This document shows positions 16,251 through 23,156 of a DNA stretch of 29,991 bases, piece by piece; position 1 is the stretch's first letter; every line of letters begins with the position of its first letter. The translations under genes were made by a program, and so were the position numbers. Below the pieces are notes generated by a model. The model was given only the letters and a program-made list of their open reading frames with translations. It had not been told where the DNA came from and ran no database searches. Origin of the DNA: CAZVEE01 sp964625525 (GTDB lineage: Bacteria; Pseudomonadota; Alphaproteobacteria; JAJFIK01); contig CAZVEE010000041.1 of assembly GCA_964625525.1 (NCBI GenBank), positions 1 through 29,991 on the forward strand, read 5' to 3'.

Positions 16251-17216
16251 CTAAATCTTTCGAAGGGCGACATGGATGATGGAATGGTCCGGTCCCTTGG
16301 TCAGGATCAGGTCCGCCCGCGGCATGGTCGGGGCGATATTCTCGCGCAAATTCGGCAGATTGATACCGCCCCACAAGCCATGAGCGATTTTCAGGGCCTC
16401 AGACCCCGACAAGGTGGAAAATTTGTGAAAATACGACTTTGGATCTGCGAACGCGGTTTCGCGCATGTTGAGAAACCGCTCCACATACCAATCCTGCAAG
16501 AGGCCTTCATCGGCATGCAGATAGATGGCAAAATCAAAGAAGTCCGACACGAAGGGCAGTGCCGCCCCGAGCCGCGGCTCCGCCGGCGTTTGCAGGACGT
16601 TTAAGCCCTCCACGATGAGAATATCGGGCTGGTTCACCACCACGCCGTCGCCGTCCACCACGTCATAGACCAGATGCGAATAGACCGGGGCGCGCACTTG
16701 TCCCCGGCCGGCCTTCACATCACTCAGAAATGTCAGCAGGCGGCGCGTATCATAGCTTTCGGGAAAGCCCTTGCGCTCCATGAGCCCGCGCTCGCGCAAC
16801 ACCGCGTTTGGGAACAAGAACCCGTCCGTGGTCACCAACTCCACCTGCGGCGTCGAGGGCCAGCGCGCCAGAAGCGCCTGCAACACGCGGGCGGTGGTGG
16901 ATTTGCCCGCCGCCACCGATCCTGCAAGCCCGATGATGTAAGGCACCTTGCCCCCATCATGGCCCAGAAAGCGGGCGGTCAGCGAAAACAACTGTTGCGA
17001 GGCCGAGACGTAGAACCACAACAGGCGCGAGATAGGCAGATAGACCCGCTCTACCTCTTCCAGGGAAATGCGGTCGTTGAACGAGGTGAGGCTCTCCACC
17101 TCCGCCGAGGTGAGCGTCAGCCTCATATCCGCCCGTAAGGCGGCCCATTCCTCGATTCCGAATGTGCGAAACGGCGATAAATCCGCCAAATGCGGCGTCA
17201 GCGCATCCCTAGTCAT
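16251..17216 (-). CDS. coaA: Pantothenate kinase, type I
   Basis: 321 residues. It phosphorylates pantothenate with ATP, the first and regulated step of coenzyme A synthesis. Visible are the P-loop GSVAAGKS (about 99-106), TTDGFLFPN (about 129-137), RKGFPESYD (about 148-156) and the substrate-binding region PVYSHLVYDVV, followed by DILIVEGLNVLQ and the C-terminal NLRENI.PT block. Length and motif order match bacterial CoaA of the prokaryotic type. The frame has a TTG one codon upstream, but the ATG at 17216 is better placed behind a TAAGG sequence. In many alphaproteobacteria coaA sits with histidine biosynthesis genes; here it is alone, with an ABC exporter downstream and a tRNA gene upstream on the same strand. 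Confidence 0.95.
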   Translation of the reverse strand: MTRDALTPHLADLSPFRTFGIEEWAALRADMRLTLTSAEVESLTSFNDRISLEEVERVYLPISRLLWFYVSASQQLFSLTARFLGHDGGKVPYIIGLAGSVAAGKSTTARVLQALLARWPSTPQVELVTTDGFLFPNAVLRERGLMERKGFPESYDTRRLLTFLSDVKAGRGQVRAPVYSHLVYDVVDGDGVVVNQPDILIVEGLNVLQTPAEPRLGAALPFVSDFFDFAIYLHADEGLLQDWYVERFLNMRETAFADPKSYFHKFSTLSGSEALKIAHGLWGGINLPNLRENIAPTMPRADLILTKGPDHSIIHVALRKI

Positions 17217-17313
17217 CAACGGCCTTACTCAGCAGAAGAAAGCATGCCGCCAGCGAACGCGATTTCGGAAGGGATTTCAACTGGGTGGATGATCAAGGCT
17301 CGACCAAGAGGCA

Positions 17314-17390
<77 letters not shown>

Positions 17391-17585
17391 ATGGGCGTCA
17401 TCCTTACCGACCGGCCCTGGGCGCGGCAAGGGTCACCAAGGGAGCACTGGAGAGAGGCCAGTGCTTTCAGACGCTTGGCTGCCCGTGATATGCTGCGGCT
17501 GCGCAATCGGGGTGCGGGCGATAACGGTGAAGTGGGGCGACGCGGCGTGGCGTGCGGCTATATATACGTGGTGTCTCTGCCGGGC

Positions 17586-18632
17586 ATGGCCCGGGGCGAG
17601 CGGCGGATCGGCGGATCGGGTCATCACCCGTTCGACGTGGCGGCGCGCTGGGAGCGGGTCTCTTGGACCAACGCCACGGTCAAGCTGCATTCCATGGCAT
17701 TCGTGTGTGACGTCAGCCGCACCCGCACAGCCCTTAATGATCAATTGCGCCGCATGAAAGCGGCCACGGCCGCGAGCGGCACGGGCACCACCGAACGGGT
17801 GCTGCGCGATTACATCGCCGATGCCATGCGCGCGGCCATTACCGAAGATCACGGGCGCATGGCCGCCCGCTTCGACAGCCATACAGGCCTTCTCCTCGAT
17901 CCATCCGAACGCTTGAGCGGCCCGCCGGAGCGGCTGGTGCGCGAAGCCGTGCGCGCGCTCCAGCCCTATGTGCGCAGCGGCAGCGGCAATCTCTTCCGCG
18001 AACCCTATGCGGTGGGCCTGGTGTGGTCGCTGTTGGAGTTACGGGCCCACCAGTTGCACATCCCGCTGATCTATGTGCCGGAGATGTATCGCAGCCTCAG
18101 CGCCCAGCTCTGGGGCGTGCGGCCCAGCAATGCGGAAATGCGCGACGTGCAATCGGTCATCAGCCGCGAGGCGCCGGAATATCGCCTGGGCCGGTTCGCC
18201 TTCGCCCGCTTTGTGCGCGCGCCCATGAGCCACAGCGCGAGCATGGGCCGGGGCTACCGCTATCTGGCGGACTTCGTCGCCGATCCGGCCGCCCATATCG
18301 CCCACACCTATGACCTTTATGCGCAGACGAACTATTCCCGGTTGAGCGTTCGTGTGCTCGACATGGCCGCGCTGGCCCTGCGAGTGGCGCTGCTGGTTGC
18401 TGGAGCAGTGCTGCTGGATACGCTATGGGACGGCACAAGCATAACAGCGATGATCCAGACACTGATCGTCACCTTCCTGCTCGGTTTGGCGCTGGCCCGT
18501 TTCAACCTGTTCGGTCGTCCGGACACGGCCCGCATTCTGGGCCTGATCGGTCAGCGGGATTGGCGGGACGGTCGGCGAGCACTGGACCGGTTCACCGCCG
18601 CACCGGTCACATCCGGCCGCGCCATCCCATGA
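17586..18632 (+). CDS. Unrecognised protein with C-terminal membrane hairpin
   Basis: 348 residues from the ATG at 17586. The frame is open much further upstream across the antisense of the tRNA-Arg gene, which is chance, and the start is uncertain: an ATG at 17490 would add 32 residues, and neither has a strong ribosome-binding site. The N-terminal ~250 residues look soluble, arginine- and alanine-rich and probably helical. Two hydrophobic segments near the end, ALALRVALLVAGAVLLDTL and MIQTLIVTFLLGLALARF, form a likely membrane hairpin, followed by a charged tail. The stop overlaps the start of the SNase-fold gene (ATGA), so the two are translationally coupled and probably function together. 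I recognise no known domain and assign no function. Confidence 0.75.
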   Translation: MARGERRIGGSGHHPFDVAARWERVSWTNATVKLHSMAFVCDVSRTRTALNDQLRRMKAATAASGTGTTERVLRDYIADAMRAAITEDHGRMAARFDSHTGLLLDPSERLSGPPERLVREAVRALQPYVRSGSGNLFREPYAVGLVWSLLELRAHQLHIPLIYVPEMYRSLSAQLWGVRPSNAEMRDVQSVISREAPEYRLGRFAFARFVRAPMSHSASMGRGYRYLADFVADPAAHIAHTYDLYAQTNYSRLSVRVLDMAALALRVALLVAGAVLLDTLWDGTSITAMIQTLIVTFLLGLALARFNLFGRPDTARILGLIGQRDWRDGRRALDRFTAAPVTSGRAIP

Positions 18633-19432
18633 GACGGGCCGCGCTCCTGGCCGTGATGACCTGGCTTTGGAGCCCTCCCCTTTCGGCAGAAGATCATCCG
18701 TGCCCACCGCCAGATGGTGCCCCCGTGACTGTCGCGACGGTGCTTGATGGTCATAGCCTGCGCCTCGACAACCGTGAGACGGTGCGCCTGGCTGGTATCC
18801 TGGCGCCGGTGCGTGAAGCCCCTTATAGCACCGAGGCCAAAGCCGCATTGCACCGGCTGACCGAGGGTGCATCGTTAAGGCTCGCGCGCACGGCGCCCGT
18901 TGATCGGTATGGCCGCATCCGCGCCCATCTGTATACAGACAGCCCCGCCTCACAATGGATCCAGGGCGCCCTTCTTGCAGATGGGGCCGCACGGGTCATG
19001 ACCCAGCCCGATGACCGGGCCTGCGCGCAAACCATGATGGCCCGCGAAGCCCAAGCCCGCGCGGCGGCCCGCGGGCTGTGGCGCCACAGCGCCTATGCGC
19101 CTCACGACGCCCAAACCATGGACGCCAAAACCAGCGGCTATCACATCGTTACAGGACGGATCGCCTCGGTCAGCGCCCGCAGCGGCACGCTTTACATCAA
19201 TTTCGCAGAAGACTGGCGCCGGGATTTCACCTTGCGGGCGCAGGGCGCGGCCGTCGGCCGGTTAACACGCAACGGACTGACGGCAGATGCCCTAGAGGGG
19301 CGCCAGGTGCGCGTGCGCGGCTGGGTCCGAGACTGGAACGGGCCGCTAATGGACCTCACTCATCGCGAGCAGATCGAACGCCTGGGCTCGAACGGGCCTA
19401 GACCGCCTGGTCCTCCGCCATCTGATCGATAA
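18629..19432 (+). CDS. Periplasmic SNase-fold protein, probably inactive
   Basis: 267 residues. A signal peptide (about 1-20, MRRAALLAVMTWLW, then PLSA) precedes a thermonuclease-like domain (about 31-155). The fold is recognisable from VLDGHSLRL, VRLAGI.AP, VDRYGRIRAHLY and ALLADGAARV. Compared with staphylococcal nuclease, the second aspartate of DGD is His42, the aspartate of DTPE is Leu58 and the glutamate position is Val61. Only the equivalents of the two active-site arginines (Arg53, Arg96) remain. I infer loss of calcium binding and nuclease activity. A C-terminal ~100 residues (about 165-250) has an OB-like DALEGRQVRVRGWV stretch, and a proline-rich tail follows. It is coupled to the upstream membrane-hairpin protein, and its 3' end overlaps the convergent rpoH gene by 35 bases. 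Confidence 0.82.
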   Translation: MRRAALLAVMTWLWSPPLSAEDHPCPPPDGAPVTVATVLDGHSLRLDNRETVRLAGILAPVREAPYSTEAKAALHRLTEGASLRLARTAPVDRYGRIRAHLYTDSPASQWIQGALLADGAARVMTQPDDRACAQTMMAREAQARAAARGLWRHSAYAPHDAQTMDAKTSGYHIVTGRIASVSARSGTLYINFAEDWRRDFTLRAQGAAVGRLTRNGLTADALEGRQVRVRGWVRDWNGPLMDLTHREQIERLGSNGPRPPGPPPSDR

Positions 19433-20306
19433 GGCCGGCGGCGACCGGATCACCCACCTTGTCCACGATCAGTGCTTTCATCTTGCGCAAGGCTTGATGC
19501 TCAATCTGGCGGACCCGCTCCTTGGAAATCCCGAGCGTCTTGCCCAACGCGTCCAGCGTCACCGGCTCATCCGTCAAGCGACGCTTGCGGATGATCACTT
19601 GCTCCCGGTCGCTTAAGTGGCTCATGGCACCGTGCAGCCATTCCGAGCGCCGTGCACTGTCGGCGCTATTCATGACCACATCTTCCGGGCGGGCCCGGTC
19701 ATCCACCAACAGATCCTGCCACTCCGCTTCCCCCGCCTCGCCCATGGGCGCGTTGAGCGAGCGGTCAGCGGCCGACAGCCGGCCTTCCATCATCTCCACG
19801 TCCTTGACGCTGACCTTGAGTGCGGTGGCGATGCTTTCGCGATTTTCGGGCGAGAGCTGCGGCTGCGTGCCGTTGTCGATCAGCGCCCGCAGTCGGCGCA
19901 GATTGAAGAACAGCGCCTTTTGCGCCGCTGTCGTACCGGTGCGCACGATAGACCAGTTGCGCAGCACGTAATCCTGAATGGCGGAGCGGATCCACCAGGC
20001 CGCATAAGTGGAAAAACGCACCTCGCGTTCCGGCTCGAACCGGGCGGCCGCCTGCATCAGCCCCACACAGCCTTCCTGCACCAGATCCCCGATGGGCAGA
20101 CCGTAATTGCGGAAGCGCGAGGCCATGGACACCACCAAGCGCATATAGGCGGTTGTCAGCTCGTGCAGCGCCTGCTCGTCCCGGTCTTCCCGCCAGCGAC
20201 GGGCCAGCTCCAACTCGCGGTCTGCATCCAGCATGGGCGCCTGCATGGCCGCCTTGATGAACCGGCGGTTTGCACGCTGGGTTTCAGGGGTGTCTATGTG
20301 AGCCAT
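19398..20306 (-). CDS. rpoH: RNA polymerase heat-shock sigma factor RpoH
   Basis: 302 residues of the sigma-32 group. Region 2 (about 50-118) contains RLVVSMASRFRNYGLPIGDLVQEG, then RFSTYAAWWIRSAIQDYVLRNWSIVR. The RpoH-box QKALFFNLRRLR at about 129-140 distinguishes heat-shock sigma factors from RpoD. Region 4 has the helix-turn-helix LDALGKTLGISKERVRQIEHQALRKM. It directs transcription of chaperone and protease genes under heat or other stress. Alphaproteobacteria often have several paralogues, and which one this is cannot be told. The ATG at 20306 follows GGAAGG. The carD terminator lies about 115 bases upstream, so rpoH is probably transcribed separately from carD. Confidence 0.93.
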   Translation of the reverse strand: MAHIDTPETQRANRRFIKAAMQAPMLDADRELELARRWREDRDEQALHELTTAYMRLVVSMASRFRNYGLPIGDLVQEGCVGLMQAAARFEPEREVRFSTYAAWWIRSAIQDYVLRNWSIVRTGTTAAQKALFFNLRRLRALIDNGTQPQLSPENRESIATALKVSVKDVEMMEGRLSAADRSLNAPMGEAGEAEWQDLLVDDRARPEDVVMNSADSARRSEWLHGAMSHLSDREQVIIRKRRLTDEPVTLDALGKTLGISKERVRQIEHQALRKMKALIVDKVGDPVAAGLIDQMAEDQAV

Positions 20307-20420
20307 GGGGACCTTCCATCGTCTCTGCCGCTCGTAAAGACAATACGCGGCCCTAGAAAGGCTGGATCACCGCCCCCTTGGCTTTTGCAGGGGCCGCCTT
20401 AAAAGCAGCGCCAAAACCAA

Positions 20421-20448
20421 AGGCGCCGGACCTTTCGGACCGGCGCCT
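20421..20448 (-). terminator. Intrinsic terminator of carD
   Basis: On the minus strand the stem AGGCGCCGG/CCGGCGCCT, a T-T mismatch, then CC-GAAA-GG forms a strong hairpin with a GAAA tetraloop, followed by TTGGTTTTGG. It lies 35 bases beyond the carD stop and separates it from rpoH. The terminal T tract is interrupted, but stem strength and position make the call good. Confidence 0.85.
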
Positions 20449-20483
20449 GTGCTGACATGTCATGACCTCGGATAACGAGCGTG

Positions 20484-21005
20484 TTAGGCGGCTTCCCGCT
20501 GCAAGGCCGTTTCAACCCGCTGAATGGCGGAGCCTTCGTCGATGCGCTCCACGGCGGCCACTTCGCGGGCCATCCGGTCGAGAGCGGCCTCGTAAAGCTG
20601 GCGCTCGGAGTAGGACTGTTCGGGTTGCCCGCCCGCGCGATGCAGATCACGCACCACTTCAGCGATGGAGATCAGGTCGCCGGAATTAATCTTGGCTTCG
20701 TATTCCTGGGCGCGGCGGCTCCACATGGTGCGCTTGATGCGTGCGCGCCCGCGCAGGGTTTCCAGGGCATCCTGGACGAGTTCCGGGCTCGCCAGCTTGC
20801 GCATGCCAACCGATTTCGCTTTGGCCGTGGGCACGCGGACCGTCATTTTGTCTTTTTCAAACGTGATGACGAACAGCTCCATCGTCATCCCCGCGATTTC
20901 CTGCTCCTCGACGGACATGATGAGGCCCACGCCATGGGCGGGGTACACCACGAAATCGTTGGGTTTGAAGTCGAGCTTCTTCGTCTTCTTCTGCGTTTTC
21001 GTCAT
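20484..21005 (-). CDS. carD: CarD/CdnL-family RNA polymerase-binding regulator
   Basis: 173 residues. The N-terminal lysine-rich start leads into the CarD RNA-polymerase-interacting Tudor-like domain: FKPNDFVVYPAHGVG at about 13-27, then MELFVITFEKDKMTVRVPT. The helical C-terminal domain contains RRAQEYEAKINSGDLISIAEVVRDLHR and KRTMW.R, with the conserved tryptophan that contacts the upstream edge of the transcription bubble. CarD/CdnL proteins stabilise open complexes, especially at rRNA and growth-related promoters. In alphaproteobacteria the gene commonly sits beside fdxA, as here. A long leader region of about 700 bases separates it from fdxA. Confidence 0.94.
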   Translation of the reverse strand: MTKTQKKTKKLDFKPNDFVVYPAHGVGLIMSVEEQEIAGMTMELFVITFEKDKMTVRVPTAKAKSVGMRKLASPELVQDALETLRGRARIKRTMWSRRAQEYEAKINSGDLISIAEVVRDLHRAGGQPEQSYSERQLYEAALDRMAREVAAVERIDEGSAIQRVETALQREAA

Positions 21006-21719
21006 GGTCCACTCTCAGTTGACGGGTCCAGCAGGCCTGACGGGCCGCGTCTGCGTGCCAATGCCAGAGCGAGTGTGCGATGAAGCACGTCCTGCGCTCT
21101 GGCCGTCTGGTCTCCGGCCCGGCGTTGCGTGCCGGCACCGCTGCTGGCCCTGCGATGCAGCCACCGCCCTTGCAGGCGGACAAACATCTTCCCGCCATGC
21201 CCGTGGCTACGGGCATGCGCACCATACTGACACCGAAAGGAATGACTGGCTCGGTAGCCAAAAGACCATGGTCATCAAATGGACCGCCCATGGAACGCCT
21301 CTGCCTGCGCCCCGTAAGCGGTGTGTGACACTGTCCCGGCCTTGTTCCGTCCAGCCTCCGTCCTGCCCAGTCCCGTCCCGTCATGCGCCTCACGCACGTG
21401 GTGCGCGGCTGTCTTCCGGGATCGCACCGGGAGCATCGATCGATGCGAGGGATCCGGTCCGCCCGGACCGCGCGTCGTGCTGCGCGTTGGTCACTGCGCT
21501 GTGCGGTCTTCTATCCAAAAGGACCAGAAGACCCGCATGCCGTGACGGGTCCGTGTGTCATTTTATTAACACAAACCCCAAGAAAAGGGAAGTCCTTCTT
21601 GCGGTCACTTGGCAGATGTGACACACAGGCGGGATGCGTTGGGGACATAAAAATAACACTCCCGACCCCAAGCCCGCCTGTGGGCATCGCGACCAATCCT
21701 GAGACTAGTCGCCAAACCC
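21006..21719. other. 714-bp intergenic region between fdxA and carD
   Basis: Both strands have open frames, but none has convincing protein-like composition, a ribosome-binding site or a partner, so I call no gene. Contents are a large inverted repeat at 21624-21682 (listed separately) and the palindrome GCATCGATCGATGC at 21433-21446. There is also a hairpin CGGTCCG/CGGACCG at 21455-21470. An AT-rich TTAATAAAAT on the minus strand, around 21560-21570, could be a -10 region for a long carD leader. The 21331-21381 stretch is GGA-rich on the minus strand. Confidence 0.5.
21624..21682. repeat. Large two-part inverted repeat downstream of fdxA
   Basis: CACAGGCGGG (21624-21633) pairs with CCCGCCTGTG (21673-21682), and inside it TTGGGG (21639-21644) pairs with CCCCAA (21666-21671). 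The two helices are separated by a small asymmetric internal loop and closed by a 21-base AT-rich apex. It starts about 38 bases beyond the fdxA stop. No T run follows, so a simple terminator is not supported; a structured 3' UTR or protein site is possible. Confidence 0.65.
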
Positions 21720-22058
21720 TTACGAGCCCTTACCGGGCGCCGTGCTGAAATATTTCTCATATTTGCCGTCGACCGTTTCGAACTCTTTGGCATCGGCCGG
21801 CGGCTCGCCTTTGACCGCGATATTCGGCCATTCCAGCGAAAACTTACGATTGACCTCCAGCCAGCTTTCCAGGCCCGGCTCGGTATCGGCCTTGATGGCA
21901 TCCACGGGGCATTCCGGTTCGCACACGCCGCAATCGATGCACTCGTCGGGATGAATGACGAGCATGTTCTCACCCTCGTAGAAACAATCCACGGGGCAGA
22001 CCTCGACGCAGTCCATGAATTTGCAGCGGATGCATGCGTCCGTGACGATGTAGGTCAT
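21720..22058 (-). CDS. fdxA: 7Fe ferredoxin FdxA
   Basis: 112 residues, a small cytoplasmic electron carrier with one [3Fe-4S] and one [4Fe-4S] cluster. The cysteines are at 9, 12, 17, 21 and 25 in the first half and at 40, 43, 46 and 50 in the second (CIDCGVCEPECP). This is the pattern of Azotobacter-type seven-iron ferredoxins, including the extra Cys25. The C-terminal ~50 residues, with WLEVNRKFSLEWPNI, are typical of the FdxA subgroup. AGGAGAGG precedes the ATG at 22058. It is part of the conserved helicase-S4-fdxA-carD neighbourhood. Confidence 0.95.
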   Translation of the reverse strand: MTYIVTDACIRCKFMDCVEVCPVDCFYEGENMLVIHPDECIDCGVCEPECPVDAIKADTEPGLESWLEVNRKFSLEWPNIAVKGEPPADAKEFETVDGKYEKYFSTAPGKGS

Positions 22059-22145
22059 CGGCCTCTCCTGAGTGATCCGCGCCGCGCGCGGGATCGATCT
22101 GTAATGTCCTGGTGAGCGGCGCGCGAGCCCGGGCCCAGATGCGCC

Positions 22146-22619
22146 TCAGCCTTCAATCTCGAGCCGCGCCAACACCCGTTGCCGGGCTTCAGCGCGCTCA
22201 CGGTCGGAAACGTATATAAGACCTGCGACGCGGCGCAACAAATGCGCTTCGTAGTCGTGCACGACGCCGTCGGCATACACCACTTCCCACAGCATCTCGA
22301 TGACCGTGACCCGCTCTTCCGCCGCCAAGCCTTCCTTGATGGCACGGGTAAAGCCGTAGAGTTCCACGGCCTGATCCTGGCGCGCCTCGCCCGCCTCCAG
22401 CATGGTCTCCACTTCCTCTGGCGCCAATTCAAAGCGCTCGGTGAGAACGCGGCGAATGGTCTCGCGCTCCGCCTCGCCATAGGCATCGTCCATGCGCGCG
22501 GCTTCCACCATCAGCGCCACGGCGGCCATGCGATAGGCCGACAGCCCATCCGCCTCGGCGTTGGCGCCGTCTTCGGCGCTGTAGCCACGCGAAAACCATG
22601 TCTTGATCCGGTTGAGCAT
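22146..22619 (-). CDS. TerB-like protein
   Basis: 157 residues, all-helical. The AALMVEAARMDDAYGEAERETI segment (about 33-54), RFELAPEEVETML and the later VIEMLWEVVYADGVVHDYEAHLLRRVAGLIYVSD match the TerB/DnaJ-N-like helical bundle. Its acidic residues bind metal in tellurite-resistance TerB. Stand-alone TerB-like proteins are common in alphaproteobacteria and their role is unclear; a tellurite function should not be assumed. An ATG five codons upstream overlaps the ribosome-binding site AGAGGAG, so the ATG at 22619 is chosen. It stands between fdxA and the S4 gene, all on the minus strand. Confidence 0.83.
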   Translation of the reverse strand: MLNRIKTWFSRGYSAEDGANAEADGLSAYRMAAVALMVEAARMDDAYGEAERETIRRVLTERFELAPEEVETMLEAGEARQDQAVELYGFTRAIKEGLAAEERVTVIEMLWEVVYADGVVHDYEAHLLRRVAGLIYVSDRERAEARQRVLARLEIEG

Positions 22620-22710
22620 GCCGCTCCTCTGCATTGGGCGTAAATGTAATCTTGGATGATGGGGAGCGCGGCGAAGCCGGTCACCCTTTGCTCACGAAAG
22701 CGTGATCGCC

Positions 22711-23154
22711 TCAGTCGCCCCGTTTCAGCCGATCAAGCGCCCGCCGGTCGCGCTTCGTGGGTCGGCCGGCACCTGCATCCCGCACGGGGCCGCCGAGCGG
22801 CTCGGGCGTCTGCTGCGTGGCGGCGCCCTGCGCCCCTCGCGGCGGCGATGGGGCCAGGTCTTCAAACAAGTCTTGGGCTTCCGGCGCCGGCCCCCGGCGC
22901 GTCCCCGGCGCCAGGACTTTCACGACGCGCACGGCTGCGCCTTGCGGGAAGGTCAGCACATCGCCGGGACGAACGGCATGCGCGGGCTTGGTGATGCGCG
23001 CGGGCTCGCGCCCTTCGGCCGTCACACGCACTTTGCCGGCTTGCACCATGTCGGCGGCCAGCGATCGGGTTTTGAAGAACCGCGCATACCACAGCCACTT
23101 ATCGATGCGCTGGGTGCCCGCCGCGCCGCCACCAGCCGCGCCATCCGTACCCAT
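22711..23154 (-). CDS. S4-domain RNA-binding protein (Hsp15/HslR-like)
   Basis: 147 residues. The S4 RNA-binding domain occupies about 15-75, with RIDKWLWYARFFKTRSLA, then QAGKVRV and RPGDVLTF, close to the heat-shock protein Hsp15, which binds stalled 50S subunits carrying peptidyl-tRNA. The C-terminal ~60 residues are Pro/Gly-rich then basic (GRPTKRDRRALDRLKRGD), typical of the alphaproteobacterial versions. The ATG at 23154 lies two bases before the stop codon of the preceding helicase gene, so the pair is coupled. A joint role in RNA or ribosome metabolism is an inference. Confidence 0.87.
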   Translation of the reverse strand: MGTDGAAGGGAAGTQRIDKWLWYARFFKTRSLAADMVQAGKVRVTAEGREPARITKPAHAVRPGDVLTFPQGAAVRVVKVLAPGTRRGPAPEAQDLFEDLAPSPPRGAQGAATQQTPEPLGGPVRDAGAGRPTKRDRRALDRLKRGD

Positions 23155-23156
23155 GC

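Noticed and set aside
20665..21621. 318-codon plus-strand frame and the 178-codon minus-strand frame at 20857-21393
   Set aside because: Both run from inside carD into the intergenic region, with no protein-like features or ribosome-binding site.
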